A stretch of DNA of 64,000 bases from Acidimicrobiales bacterium (GTDB taxonomy: Bacteria; Actinomycetota; Acidimicrobiia; Acidimicrobiales; SZUA-35): contig JAHEJM010000004.1 in assembly GCA_024638815.1 (NCBI GenBank), positions 1 to 64,000 of the forward strand, read 5' to 3'. The position numbers were made by a program, and so were the translations under genes. Under the pieces are notes generated by a model that was not told the origin of the DNA, did no database searches, and was given only the letters and a program-made list of their open reading frames with translations. Positions 1-9,239 of this stretch are shown here, piece by piece; position 1 is the stretch's first letter, and each line of letters opens with the position of its first letter.

Positions 1-149
1 GTCAGGCAACGTTCGGGGTGTCGACGGCGAGTCAGGAGTGTCGCTGGCAAGGACGCAGGAGCCCCGCTCACTCGTGAGCGTGAGAGGGGCGACGAGGACG
101 CCGTCCAGCGGCGGTCCTGGCCGCCGGAACGTCGCAAAGGTTGCCTGAC
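1..149. other. Putative structured element (RNA or MITE-like) with 10-nt complementary ends
   Basis: GTCAGGCAAC at 1-10 is the exact reverse complement of GTTGCCTGAC at 140-149; GTTC 11-14 / GAAC 127-130 extend it; internal hairpins CGCTCA-CTCG-TGAGCG (65-80, within GCCCC..GGGGC 61-90) and CGGCGG-N6-CCGCCG (109-126). No ORF explains it. Left end may extend outside the window. Confidence 0.35.
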
Positions 150-195
150 GCGGTACTAGAGACGTTCGTCTTCCGGTCCCGCCGTCGACCGGGTG

Positions 196-537
196 TCAGT
201 ACCGGCTATGGCGGTTGGTCCAGCAGCCCCGGTGCCAGTGGCGACGCAGATCGGAGTCGTCGGGTGGAACCACCACCACATGGCCCAAACCCGGGGGGAT
301 CATGCCGTTGCAGCCCGGGCACCTGTAGGACTTGACGGCATCGGCGGGCTGAATGAACCGGACCTCGGCTCCAGGTACGTCGGACGGGTCGGGTCGGCGG
401 CCGGTCGACCCGGCGACCTTGCTTGTTCCGCCCGGCTTCCTGCCCCGCTTCGACTTCTTCCTGGTCGAGCGCCGCTTGCGGCGCCCGGCCGCCCGAGCGG
501 CTCGCTTTGCTTCCCGAGATCGCTTGCGTGACGGCAT
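196..537 (-). CDS. Conserved actinobacterial small basic protein with Cys/His (zinc-binding-like) C-terminus
   Basis: ORF 113 aa; very basic N-terminus, then YRCPGCNGMIPPGLGHVVVVPPDDSDLRRHWHRGCW. Confidence 0.65.
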   Translation of the reverse strand: MPSRKRSREAKRAARAAGRRKRRSTRKKSKRGRKPGGTSKVAGSTGRRPDPSDVPGAEVRFIQPADAVKSYRCPGCNGMIPPGLGHVVVVPPDDSDLRRHWHRGCWTNRHSRY

Positions 538-558
538 GACGAAGGTCTGCTCAGAGTC

Positions 559-669
559 TCAACCGAGCGCGGCCCAGACGATGAGACCGATGACCACCAC
601 GAAGGCGCTGGCCACGAACAGGTAGTCGAACGACGACGCCCTATGCTTTCGATGCGGATCGAATCCCAT
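559..669 (-). CDS. 36-aa putative single-pass membrane protein
   Basis: MGFDPHRKHRASSFDYLFVASAFVVVIGLIVWAALG; hydrophobic C-terminal helix; in-frame sub-ORF of the longer track ORF 559..1362. Confidence 0.5.
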   Translation of the reverse strand: MGFDPHRKHRASSFDYLFVASAFVVVIGLIVWAALG

Positions 670-678
670 AGGAGCAGT

Positions 679-1092
679 ATGGCTGGACAACCGGGCCCCA
701 CGACACACCGGTCGACGGACGAAGACGTGTTCGATCGATCGGGGGATCGGGCACAACGGTGGTCGTTGTGGCCGGTGGTGGTCGCCGGGGTCGCGTCGGT
801 GCTGCTTACCGGATGCGTCGGCGACGACGTGCCCGAGGTCTCGGCCGAGGACACTGAACTGGTGACCGGCCGGGAGGTCTACGTCCGCAACTGCGTGGCA
901 TGCCACGGCACTGCCGGTCAGGGCGGGACCGGACCGAAGCTGTCCGACGGGGTGGTCATCGAACGGTATCCCGATGTACAGGATCACATCGATGTCATTG
1001 TCAACGGCAGGAATCAGATGCCGGCATATGGGGGCAAGCTCACCGACGAGGAAATCGAGGCCGTCGTCCGCTACAACCGCGAGGTTCTCTAG
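679..1092 (+). CDS. c-type cytochrome, predicted lipoprotein
   Basis: Lipobox-like VLLTGC; haem motif CVACH; conserved NQMPAYGGKLTDEEIEAVVRY. Start chosen at ATG 679 preceded by AGGAG. Confidence 0.8.
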   Translation: MAGQPGPTTHRSTDEDVFDRSGDRAQRWSLWPVVVAGVASVLLTGCVGDDVPEVSAEDTELVTGREVYVRNCVACHGTAGQGGTGPKLSDGVVIERYPDVQDHIDVIVNGRNQMPAYGGKLTDEEIEAVVRYNREVL

Positions 1093-1342
1093 CGACCGAA
1101 TGTGGTCCCGGCGCCCGGACGGACGCTGGTCCACGCCGCCACTGTCACAACCCCCGACTACGGTGCTATCAGAGTCCCCGCACCGCTGCCGAGCGGCGGT
1201 CACGGGATGACTTCCCCCGGCAACTGATTTCCGATCCGGCCTCGGCCGGCCCGGACTGTTCCCACCTCCTGTCGTCGGCTCCGACGACCCGAAGCGGGCT
1301 GGGCACGGTATTGGTTCGGTACGGTCGGGGGAGGAGCACATC

Positions 1343-2875
1343 ATGCTCGCCACCGTGGCCACCGCTGTGGTCCAGGGCGTCGACGGTCATTCTGTCACCG
1401 TCGAGGTTCATGTCAGCAACGGCCTGCCCACCTACACCCTCGTCGGTCTGCCTGACGCGTCCTGCCGGGAGTCCCGTGACCGCGTACGGGCCGCGCTGCA
1501 GTCCAGCGGCTATCGCTGGCCCATGCAGCGCATCACCATCAATCTGGCCCCCACCGGGCTGCGCAAACAGGGGGCGGCGCTCGATCTTCCAATTGCACTG
1601 GGCATTCTGGCCGCCTCCGATCAGCTCGATGCCTCCGGCCTTCGTCGGTACGGGGCCGTGGGGGAACTCGGATTGGACGGTTCGATTCGACCCGTACCCG
1701 GCCTGGTGTCGCTGGCCGACGCCATCGACGCCGACGAGGTCCTGGTTCCGATGGACGGCGCCGAACAGGCCGCCGTCGTTCGGCCGGGGGAGGTTCGGGC
1801 CGTGAAGTGCCTGGCCGAGGTCGTCCCGGCCCTGGCCGGCGAGGGCCCATTGCCCGATCTCGTCGCCCCGTCCGAACCGTGCGCCGAACCACGGGCCATC
1901 GACGATCTGTCCGATGTCCGGGGTCAGCCCATGGCCCGGTGGGCACTGGAGATTGCCGCTGCCGGCGGTCACCACATGTTGATGATCGGGCCGCCAGGAG
2001 CGGGCAAGACCATGTTGGCCTCCCGTCTGGTCGGGCTGTTGCCCGACCTTGCGCCGGATGAGGCACTGCTGGCCACCCGGGTCCATTCGGCCGCCGGATT
2101 GACCATTCCCCCCGGTGGGCTGGTTCGCCGACCGCCCTTTCGGGCACCCCACCAGGGAGCGTCATCGGTGGCCATGATCGGTGGGGGATCGGCCGCCATG
2201 CGTCCCGGCGAGATCAGCTGCGCCCACAACGGTGTGCTGTTTCTGGACGAGCTGGGCGAATTCTCGGTCCCCATCCTGGATGCCCTGCGTCAGCCATTGG
2301 AGGAGGGAGTCATTCGGGTCTCCCGCGCAGTCCGGGCGGTGACCCTGCCGGCCCGGTTCCTGCTGGTGGCGGCCATGAACCCCTGCCCCTGCGGCGAGGG
2401 CGGAGCCGCCGGTCTGTGCCGATGTAGCGATGCCGCCCGGGCCCGATACTCCCGCCGATTGTCAGGCCCCTTGCTGGATCGGTTCGACCTTCGGGTGCAT
2501 GTGCGCCCGCCGGCACCGCAGGTGCTGCTGGGCGGCCACGACTCGGAGTCGACGGCCACGGTGGCGGCTCGGGTGGCCTGCGCTCGGGAACGGGCGGTGG
2601 AACGGGGGGTGCGGTGCAATGCCGAGATCCCGGCCTACCGACTCGACGAGCTGGCCCCGTTGTCCGATGAGGCCACGGTCGTGCTCCGGCGCCGGCTCGA
2701 AGCCGGCGATCTTACCGGTCGGGGGTTGCGCCGGGTGCGGACGGTGGCGCGCACCATCGCCGATCTGCAGATGGCCGAGGGGCAGGGCTTCCAGCCGGTG
2801 ATGTCGGCCGAGACGGTGCAGGCCGCCCTGGCTCTGCGCAGTCGGCCTCACGACATGCTGGGGGTGGCGGTATGA
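1343..2875 (+). CDS. comM: ComM/YifB-type Mg-chelatase-like AAA+ ATPase
   Basis: Walker A GPPGAGKTMLASRL, LFLDELGEF, AAMNPCPCG motifs; adjacent to dprA. Confidence 0.92.
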   Translation: MLATVATAVVQGVDGHSVTVEVHVSNGLPTYTLVGLPDASCRESRDRVRAALQSSGYRWPMQRITINLAPTGLRKQGAALDLPIALGILAASDQLDASGLRRYGAVGELGLDGSIRPVPGLVSLADAIDADEVLVPMDGAEQAAVVRPGEVRAVKCLAEVVPALAGEGPLPDLVAPSEPCAEPRAIDDLSDVRGQPMARWALEIAAAGGHHMLMIGPPGAGKTMLASRLVGLLPDLAPDEALLATRVHSAAGLTIPPGGLVRRPPFRAPHQGASSVAMIGGGSAAMRPGEISCAHNGVLFLDELGEFSVPILDALRQPLEEGVIRVSRAVRAVTLPARFLLVAAMNPCPCGEGGAAGLCRCSDAARARYSRRLSGPLLDRFDLRVHVRPPAPQVLLGGHDSESTATVAARVACARERAVERGVRCNAEIPAYRLDELAPLSDEATVVLRRRLEAGDLTGRGLRRVRTVARTIADLQMAEGQGFQPVMSAETVQAALALRSRPHDMLGVAV

Positions 2876-2918
2876 CTGCCCGATGTCTCTCGTTCGAGGT
2901 TGTTGTGCGTGATCGGGG

Positions 2919-4121
2919 GTGGTTGCGATGACTGCCCCACGTCCGGACGTCGCCGATGTGGAGGCCCGCCTCAGCCTCCTCGCCCTCGATGGCATCGGCC
3001 CATCCCGACTGCGATGGTTGACCGAGTCCACCGATCCGGCTCGGGTTGTCGAGTATCTGCGGGAACGCCGTCTTCCCGCCGTGTGCGGACCACCTCCGCC
3101 CGGCGTCAATCCCGATGTCGTCGAGAACTGGTTCGACACCATCAGGTCCATCGACGGGCCCACCTTGCTCGAAGCCGAGCTGAACAATGGCCACGGCATC
3201 CTCGCCCCACACGATGATCAATGGCCGTTCCATCTCGATCCCGAGCCGCCGGCGCTCGTGTTCTATCGGGGCGATCCAGAGCTTCTTTCCGTCCCATCGG
3301 TCGGTGTTGTCGGCACCCGGCGCTGTACCACGGTAGGGCGAACGGTGGCTCATCAAATCGGCTTCGACCTGGCCCGAGCCGGGGTCGGGGTCATCAGCGG
3401 CCTGGCCCTCGGAGTGGACGCCGCGGCCCATCAGGGTGCCCTCGACGGTGCCGGCCCGGTCATCGGCGTGGTCGGCTCCGGCCTCGATGTGGTGTATCCC
3501 AGTTCCAATCGCACACTGTGGGAGGACGTGGCCGGCCACGGCGTGCTGATCAGTGAGGCACTGGCCGGGACGCGTCCGGAACGCTGGCGTTTTCCTGCTC
3601 GAAACAGGCTCATCGCCGCACTGTCGTCGGGTGTGGTCATCGTCGAGTCACATCGGCGCGGTGGTTCGCTGATCACGGCCGATGAGGCCGCCGACCGTGG
3701 TAAACCGGTGTTCGCAGTTCCCGGATCGGTGTCCAATCCCGCTGCCGACGGTACAAATGGGCTGATCATCGATGGTGCCATCCCCGTTCGATCGGCCTCG
3801 GACCTACTCGACGCCATCGGCCCTGCGGCGGTTGGTGGTACAGAGCCGTTGTTTCGGCCCGAGATCCTCGGCCGTCCCGATCCCCTCGACGGTGATGCCC
3901 TCCGCCATCGCGCTGCGGTCGAAGATCCCCGGGACAACGGGGATCTGTGCCGCCGGATACAGGCCGAGATTGCCGGCGGCCCGTGTCCCATCGATCATCT
4001 CGTCCTGTCCTTGAAGTCGTCGCTGACCGAATTGCTGGCCGCAACCTACCTACTGGTCGCCAGTGGTGATGCCATCTTCGACGGGGGCACCGTGGCGCCG
4101 ATCCCGGCGCCGACACCATAG
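2919..4121 (+). CDS. dprA: DNA-processing protein DprA
   Basis: Rossmann-type DprA motifs VGTRRCTTVGR, SGLALGVDAAAHQGAL, FPARNRLIAALSSGVVIVE. Confidence 0.93.
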   Translation: MVAMTAPRPDVADVEARLSLLALDGIGPSRLRWLTESTDPARVVEYLRERRLPAVCGPPPPGVNPDVVENWFDTIRSIDGPTLLEAELNNGHGILAPHDDQWPFHLDPEPPALVFYRGDPELLSVPSVGVVGTRRCTTVGRTVAHQIGFDLARAGVGVISGLALGVDAAAHQGALDGAGPVIGVVGSGLDVVYPSSNRTLWEDVAGHGVLISEALAGTRPERWRFPARNRLIAALSSGVVIVESHRRGGSLITADEAADRGKPVFAVPGSVSNPAADGTNGLIIDGAIPVRSASDLLDAIGPAAVGGTEPLFRPEILGRPDPLDGDALRHRAAVEDPRDNGDLCRRIQAEIAGGPCPIDHLVLSLKSSLTELLAATYLLVASGDAIFDGGTVAPIPAPTP

Positions 4122-4519
4122 AAACCCGGCCGCCCTACGGCCTCCTCGCCATCGTGTTGCTCTGTGGACATGAGGCCCGAACCATCACGGAGCGTCAACC
4201 ATGGTCACTCTCGGCGTTCGGCCCGCTACCCTCCTTGGTCGTGACCACCGCCGCCGCTCGAGTCCGCTACCTCCAACTGCTCGGCTTCCGGCCAACAGGT
4301 GAAGATGGCTCCGACACCGATCTTGATCTGACCTCGAACGGGGGCTCTTCCGACCCGCTGCTCGACGGATCCCGCACTTCGATGTCGGATGAATCCACAG
4401 CGCCCTCGAGGAGGATCACTCGGCCGGTGTCGGGCTCGGAGGTCGGGTCGGGTGGGCCGGTGACCGGGTCGGCGGACCCAGGCCCCAGGGTCAACACGGA
4501 TGTCAATGATGCGGCCGGA

Positions 4520-4558
4520 CTGATCGAATCAGCTCAAACTGAGCGATCCTCCTATATT
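4520..4558 (+). promoter_or_regulatory. Putative sigma-gene promoter with two abutting palindromes
   Basis: CTGATCGAATCAG (4520-4532) and GCTCAAACTGAGC (4532-4544) share one G, followed by TATATT (4553-4558), about 110 bp upstream of the sigma CDS. Confidence 0.4.
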
Positions 4559-4669
4559 GCTCACGTTGTGTGGCGGAACGCCGACGGAGAGTGGGAACGA
4601 GGGGCACGGGGCGTTGAGCCCGGTCGTGCTCCGACCTCGCATTCGAATCCGTACACCTTGGCGGGCAAC

Positions 4670-5446
4670 GTGGCAATTGAAACAGACAACGAGCTTGAGG
4701 CGGTCTGGGGACGGTTCAAGGAGACCGAATCCCAGGAAGACCGAGACGAATTGATCGTCTACTACGCGCCACTGGTCAAATACGTGGCCGGGCGTATCGC
4801 CGCCGGCCTCCCCCAGACGGTGGATCAGTCGGACCTGATCAGCTACGGCATGTTCGGTCTCATCGACGCCATTACCAAGTTCGATCCCGAGCGCGGCTTC
4901 AAGTTCGAGACCTACGCCGTGTCCCGCGTCAAAGGGGCCGTACTCGACGAGCTTCGCTCGATCGACTGGGTTCCCCGTTCGGTGCGATCCAAGGCCAAGG
5001 CGGTGGAACGGGCCATCACCAAGCTGGAAGCGCGGAATCACCGGCCACCAACCGACGAGGAGATCGCCGACGAGCTCGACCTGTCGGCCAAGCAGTTGAC
5101 CAGTATCTATAAACAGATCGGCTCCCTGGGGCTGGTGGCCCTGGACGAGATGCTCTCGGTCAACGGGAGTGAATCGTTGACCTTCGGCGACACCCTGGCC
5201 GACCGCCGGGACGGACCGGGTTTGACCTACGAGCGGGCCGAGGTCCGCCGGTTGTTGGCCCAGGCCATCAACACCATGTCCGAGCGGGAGAAGGTGGTTC
5301 TCACCCTCTACTACTACGAGAACATGACATTGGCCGAAATCGGCCGGGTGCTCGGCGTAACCGAAAGTCGGGTCTGCCAGATCCACACCAAGGCCGTACT
5401 GGGTCTACGATCCCGCATGGAGTCGGCCGAACGGGAGACTGTCTGA
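4670..5446 (+). CDS. whiG: FliA/WhiG-family RNA polymerase sigma factor
   Basis: Region 2 YYAPLVKYVAGRIAAGLPQTVDQSDLISYGMFGLIDAI; region 4 TLAEIGRVLGVTESRVCQIHTKAV. GTG start at 4670; the upstream track extension looks non-coding. Confidence 0.88.
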   Translation: MAIETDNELEAVWGRFKETESQEDRDELIVYYAPLVKYVAGRIAAGLPQTVDQSDLISYGMFGLIDAITKFDPERGFKFETYAVSRVKGAVLDELRSIDWVPRSVRSKAKAVERAITKLEARNHRPPTDEEIADELDLSAKQLTSIYKQIGSLGLVALDEMLSVNGSESLTFGDTLADRRDGPGLTYERAEVRRLLAQAINTMSEREKVVLTLYYYENMTLAEIGRVLGVTESRVCQIHTKAVLGLRSRMESAERETV

Positions 5447-5460
5447 CCACCGGGTGAGGG

Positions 5461-5488
5461 CCGCCCGTCCGCCACGACGGTCGGGCGG
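5461..5488 (+). terminator. Hairpin downstream of the sigma gene
   Basis: CCGCCCG-T-CCG-CCACGA-CGG-T-CGGGCGG, 15 nt after the stop codon; no U-tract. Confidence 0.5.
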
Positions 5489-5606
5489 AACACGACCCTT
5501 CGACTCGGTTCCTTCCTTGGGTTCGAGTGTGCGCCGCCGGCACTAGACTCGGAGCCGATCGTGCCGTCGGCACCAACACTGTCGTGCTGCGCAATCGAGC
5601 GCAGGA

Positions 5607-6221
5607 TTGGTGCCTGCCATGTTCGTCGTTCCGCCCCGGCTGTTGCCGGCCGTCCTCTTGTCGTTCATCATCGCGGTCACGCCGCCGATGTCGCCCCCGC
5701 CGGTCACGACTGGTGCCGTGGCCCGTGCGTCATCGGTGGCCTCGCAACCGGAACCTCCATCGGTCGCCATCGACGGGCTATGGCAGCCACCGGTCGATGG
5801 CCCCATCGTCGACTATTTCCGAGCCCCGACCCACCGCTACGGCCCCGGCAATCGGGGTCTGGAGTATGGGACCAGGCAAGGGCAGCCGGTGGGGGCGGTG
5901 GCGGCCGGTGTGGTCGTCTTCGCCGGCCAGGTCGGTGGCCGGTTGTTCGTGGTGGTCAGCCACAGCCCCGACCTGCGTTCGACCTACGCCTATCTCCACT
6001 CCATCGCCGTGTCCGAGGGCGAGAGGGTAACCGCGGGGCAACGGCTCGCCGCCGCCGCCCCCGGGTTTCACCTCACTGCTCGGTACCGTGGGCGCTACAT
6101 CGACCCGTTGCCACTGTTCGGCTGGCACTATCGAGTGCGACTGGTGGCACCGGGGACCCGTCCGACATCGGCCCCCCGCCGCGTGGCGGAGGGCGGAATC
6201 CCGCCTCGGCGGGCGCTATAG
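5607..6221 (+). CDS. M23 family metallopeptidase (LytM-like)
   Basis: Secreted N-terminus; [46 protein letters not shown]. Confidence 0.8.
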   Translation: MVPAMFVVPPRLLPAVLLSFIIAVTPPMSPPPVTTGAVARASSVASQPEPPSVAIDGLWQPPVDGPIVDYFRAPTHRYGPGNRGLEYGTRQGQPVGAVAAGVVVFAGQVGGRLFVVVSHSPDLRSTYAYLHSIAVSEGERVTAGQRLAAAAPGFHLTARYRGRYIDPLPLFGWHYRVRLVAPGTRPTSAPRRVAEGGIPPRRAL

Positions 6222-6391
6222 TACACAACGGCCGAATCGCCCCTTGGCGGCCGGTCGGGGTCCCTGTGGCCCGAAGAGAATTAACCGTCAACGATGTTTC
6301 CGCCCGGCCGAATCCACGGTCTTCCATGTCGGTGGCCTCACGGCCTGCCGACCGGGAGTGCGCCGGGCGTCACTCAACCGGAGGAAATCCT

Positions 6392-7459
6392 GTGACCGCT
6401 GTCGTCACCATGAAGCAAATGCTGGAAGCCGGCGTCCACTTCGGACATCAGACCCGGCGCTGGAACCCCAAGATGAAGCGGTTCATCCACGGCGACCGCA
6501 ACGGGGTCTACATCATCGATCTCGAGGAGACACTTCGACGTATCGAGACCGCCTACGCCTTCGTTCGTGACGAGGTGGCCAACGGCGGCACGGTGTTGTT
6601 CGTGGGCACCAAGAAGCAGGCGCAGGAACCCATCCGGCGTCATGCCCAGTCGGTTGGAATGCCGTTCGTCGATCAGCGCTGGCTGGGTGGAATGCTCACC
6701 AACTATCAAACCATCTCCAAGCGGGTGGGCAAGCTGCTCGAGTACGAGCGCATGCAGGTGGCCGGTGACTTCGAGGAGATGCCGAAGAAGGAGGCGCTCC
6801 GCTACACCCGGGAGCTGGACAAACTCAACCGCAACATCGGCGGTATCAAGACCATGGGCAAGGTGCCCAGCGTGGTCTTCGTGGTCGACACCATCATCGA
6901 GCACATCGCCGTCACCGAGGCCAGGAAGCTGAACATCCCACTTGTGGCCGTGGTCGACACCAACTGCGACCCCGACCTGGTCGACTATCCGATCCCCGGC
7001 AACGACGATGCCATTCGCTCGGCCGAGCTGATGACCCGGGTCATTGCCGAGGCTGTGGCCGAAGGCAAGATCATCGCCGCTCGTCGCACCGGCGTGCCCG
7101 ACTCCCCCCAATCCCGTACTCCCGAACAGGAAGCGGCCTACGCCACCGAGCAGGAGGTTGCCCGGGAGGCAGCGGCCAGGGCGGCCGCCGAGCGCGAAGC
7201 CCGGGTAGCGGCGGCCGTGGTCGAGCAGAAGGCTCAGGCTGAAAGTGCACCCCCGGCCGCTTCCGTCGCCGAACCGGCAGCCACGGCGGACGACCAGTCC
7301 GACACCGCTCCGACCGAGCCGGCGGGTGAGGCGGCCGAGAACGCAGCGGCGTCGGCCGAGGCCGCGGCCGCCGAGCCGGCCCCTACCGCCGACGAGATGC
7401 TCGCCACCGACGAACCGGTGGCCGAGCCGGCAGCAAACGCCCAAGCCACCGAGTCGTAG
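6392..7459 (+). CDS. rpsB: 30S ribosomal protein S2 with long C-terminal extension
   Basis: [26 protein letters not shown]..., [28 protein letters not shown] start after GGAGG. Ala/Glu-rich tail of about 115 aa. Confidence 0.95.
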   Translation: MTAVVTMKQMLEAGVHFGHQTRRWNPKMKRFIHGDRNGVYIIDLEETLRRIETAYAFVRDEVANGGTVLFVGTKKQAQEPIRRHAQSVGMPFVDQRWLGGMLTNYQTISKRVGKLLEYERMQVAGDFEEMPKKEALRYTRELDKLNRNIGGIKTMGKVPSVVFVVDTIIEHIAVTEARKLNIPLVAVVDTNCDPDLVDYPIPGNDDAIRSAELMTRVIAEAVAEGKIIAARRTGVPDSPQSRTPEQEAAYATEQEVAREAAARAAAEREARVAAAVVEQKAQAESAPPAASVAEPAATADDQSDTAPTEPAGEAAENAAASAEAAAAEPAPTADEMLATDEPVAEPAANAQATES

Positions 7460-7588
7460 GCGACCGAACCCACCCCGTGGCAACACGGCCGGCTCTGCTT
7501 CGCCGAGCGGCGGACCTTTGCTGCGGTTCGCTCGGTCCCCTGCAGTCCACAACCGCACGCTTCAACCACGATCGAACGAGGATTCACG

Positions 7589-8365
7589 ATGGCCATCACC
7601 GCCAAAGATGTTCAAGAACTGCGTAAGTCCACCGGCGCCGGCATGATGGACGCCAAGAAGGCCTTGACCGAGGCCGGCGGCGACTTCGACGCCGCAGTCC
7701 AGATCCTTCGGGAGAAGGGCCTGGCCAAGGCCGCCTCCCGGACCGATCGGGACAACAGCGAAGGCCTGGTAGCAGTGGCCCAGGATGACTCGGGGGCCGC
7801 CCTGATCCAGCTCAAGTCCGAGACCGACTTCGCCGCCAAGTCCGATGACTTCATCAAGCTGGCCGACGAACTGGCCGAGCTGGTGCTGGCCGAGGGCCCG
7901 GAGGCGGTGGAGGAGAAGGCCGCCGCCATCGAGGACCTGAAGCTCGTGGTGAAGGAGAACATCGACTTCGGACCGATCGTCCGTTTCGAAAACGCTGAGG
8001 GCGGGGCCATCGATGCCTACCTCCACGCCGGGGGAAAGGCCGGCGTGTTGGTTCAGGGTGAGGGCATCGCTCCCGACTTGTTGCACGAGATCGCCATGCA
8101 TATCGCCTTCGCCAAGCCCACGTACCTTTCCCGGGACGAGGTGCCGGCCGGCGATGTCGAGCGCGAGCGGGCCGCCCTGCTCGAGATAACCAAGAACGAG
8201 GGCAAGCCCGAAGCGGCGTGGGACAAGATCGTCGATGGTCGCCTCAACGCCTGGTTCGGTGAGCGGGTGCTGCTGGAACAAGGACTGTTCGGTGAGAGGG
8301 AGACCGTCGGCTCCAAGATCGGTGGCGGCACCATCACCCGCTTCGTGCTGGCCACGGTCGGCTGA
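7589..8365 (+). CDS. tsf: Elongation factor Ts
   Basis: VQELRKSTGAGMMDAKKALTEAGGDFDAAVQILREKG. Confidence 0.97.
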   Translation: MAITAKDVQELRKSTGAGMMDAKKALTEAGGDFDAAVQILREKGLAKAASRTDRDNSEGLVAVAQDDSGAALIQLKSETDFAAKSDDFIKLADELAELVLAEGPEAVEEKAAAIEDLKLVVKENIDFGPIVRFENAEGGAIDAYLHAGGKAGVLVQGEGIAPDLLHEIAMHIAFAKPTYLSRDEVPAGDVERERAALLEITKNEGKPEAAWDKIVDGRLNAWFGERVLLEQGLFGERETVGSKIGGGTITRFVLATVG

Positions 8366-8510
8366 ACCGGCACCGAGACCGTTCGCCTGCGGTTCGAACG
8401 CCGAACCGGCGGCGGGAGACCGAGCCTGTCGCCGGGCAGCGATCTGGTAGGGTTGGCCGCCGAGCGCCCCTACTTCGGCGCCCGCACCCGGACCGGAGGA
8501 GGTCGGACTC

Positions 8511-9239
8511 GTGAACAACTGCTCGGAGCCTCGCTGGAATCGCATCCTGCTCAAGCTCTCCGGCGAGGCTTTTGCCGGCGACAAGGGTTTCGGCATCGAC
8601 AACAAGGTGATGGATCGCATCACCGACGACATCATCGACGTGTGGAAGAACCTTCGGGCCGAGGTCGCCATCGTGGTCGGTGGGGGCAACTTCTGGCGAG
8701 GAATGACCGGGGCCGAAGGCGGCCTCGATCGAGCTCAAGCCGATTACATGGGCATGCTGGCTACGGTCATGAACGCTCTGGCCCTCCAGGATGTGTTGGA
8801 ACAGAAGAATGTGCCCACCCGTCTCCAGTCGGCCATTCGCATGCCCCAGGTGGCCGAGGAGTACATCCGGCGCCGGGCCATTCGCCATCTGGAAAAGCAC
8901 CGCGTGGTCATCTTTGCCGCCGGTACCGGCAACCCCTTCTTCACCACCGACACCACTGCCTCGCTGCGGGCGGTCGAGATCGACGCCGATGTACTGCTGT
9001 CGGCCAAGAACGGTGTCGACGGGGTGTACACCGACGATCCCAGGACCAACCCTGACGCCACCAAGATCGATGAACTAGGCTACTTGGACGTGCTGAATCG
9101 GGATTTGAGGGTCATGGACCCCACCGCAATCACCCATGCCAAGGAGAACGGCCTCCCCATTGTCGTCTTCGACCTGCTGGCTGAGGGCAACCTACGAGCA
9201 CTGCTTTGCGGCAAGTCGATAGGTACGATTGTGCGATGA
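8511..9239 (+). CDS. pyrH: UMP kinase
   Basis: RILLKLSGEAFAGDKGFGID, VVGGGNFWRG, DGVYTDDPRTNPDATK; overlaps frr by ATGA. Confidence 0.96.
   Translation: MNNCSEPRWNRILLKLSGEAFAGDKGFGIDNKVMDRITDDIIDVWKNLRAEVAIVVGGGNFWRGMTGAEGGLDRAQADYMGMLATVMNALALQDVLEQKNVPTRLQSAIRMPQVAEEYIRRRAIRHLEKHRVVIFAAGTGNPFFTTDTTASLRAVEIDADVLLSAKNGVDGVYTDDPRTNPDATKIDELGYLDVLNRDLRVMDPTAITHAKENGLPIVVFDLLAEGNLRALLCGKSIGTIVR

Noticed and set aside
1-149. RNase P RNA, tmRNA or SRP RNA
   Set aside because: Diagnostic motifs (ACAGAA, GGGGCTGAAA.., GGAAGGAAGCAG) are absent.
4636-4660. tRNA-like T-loop (ATTCGAATCC)
   Set aside because: No acceptor stem, anticodon arm or D-arm around it; not a tRNA.
4154-4669. N-terminal 172-aa extension of the sigma factor in the ORF track
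   Set aside because: Contains the probable promoter and low-complexity sequence; homology begins at the GTG at 4670.
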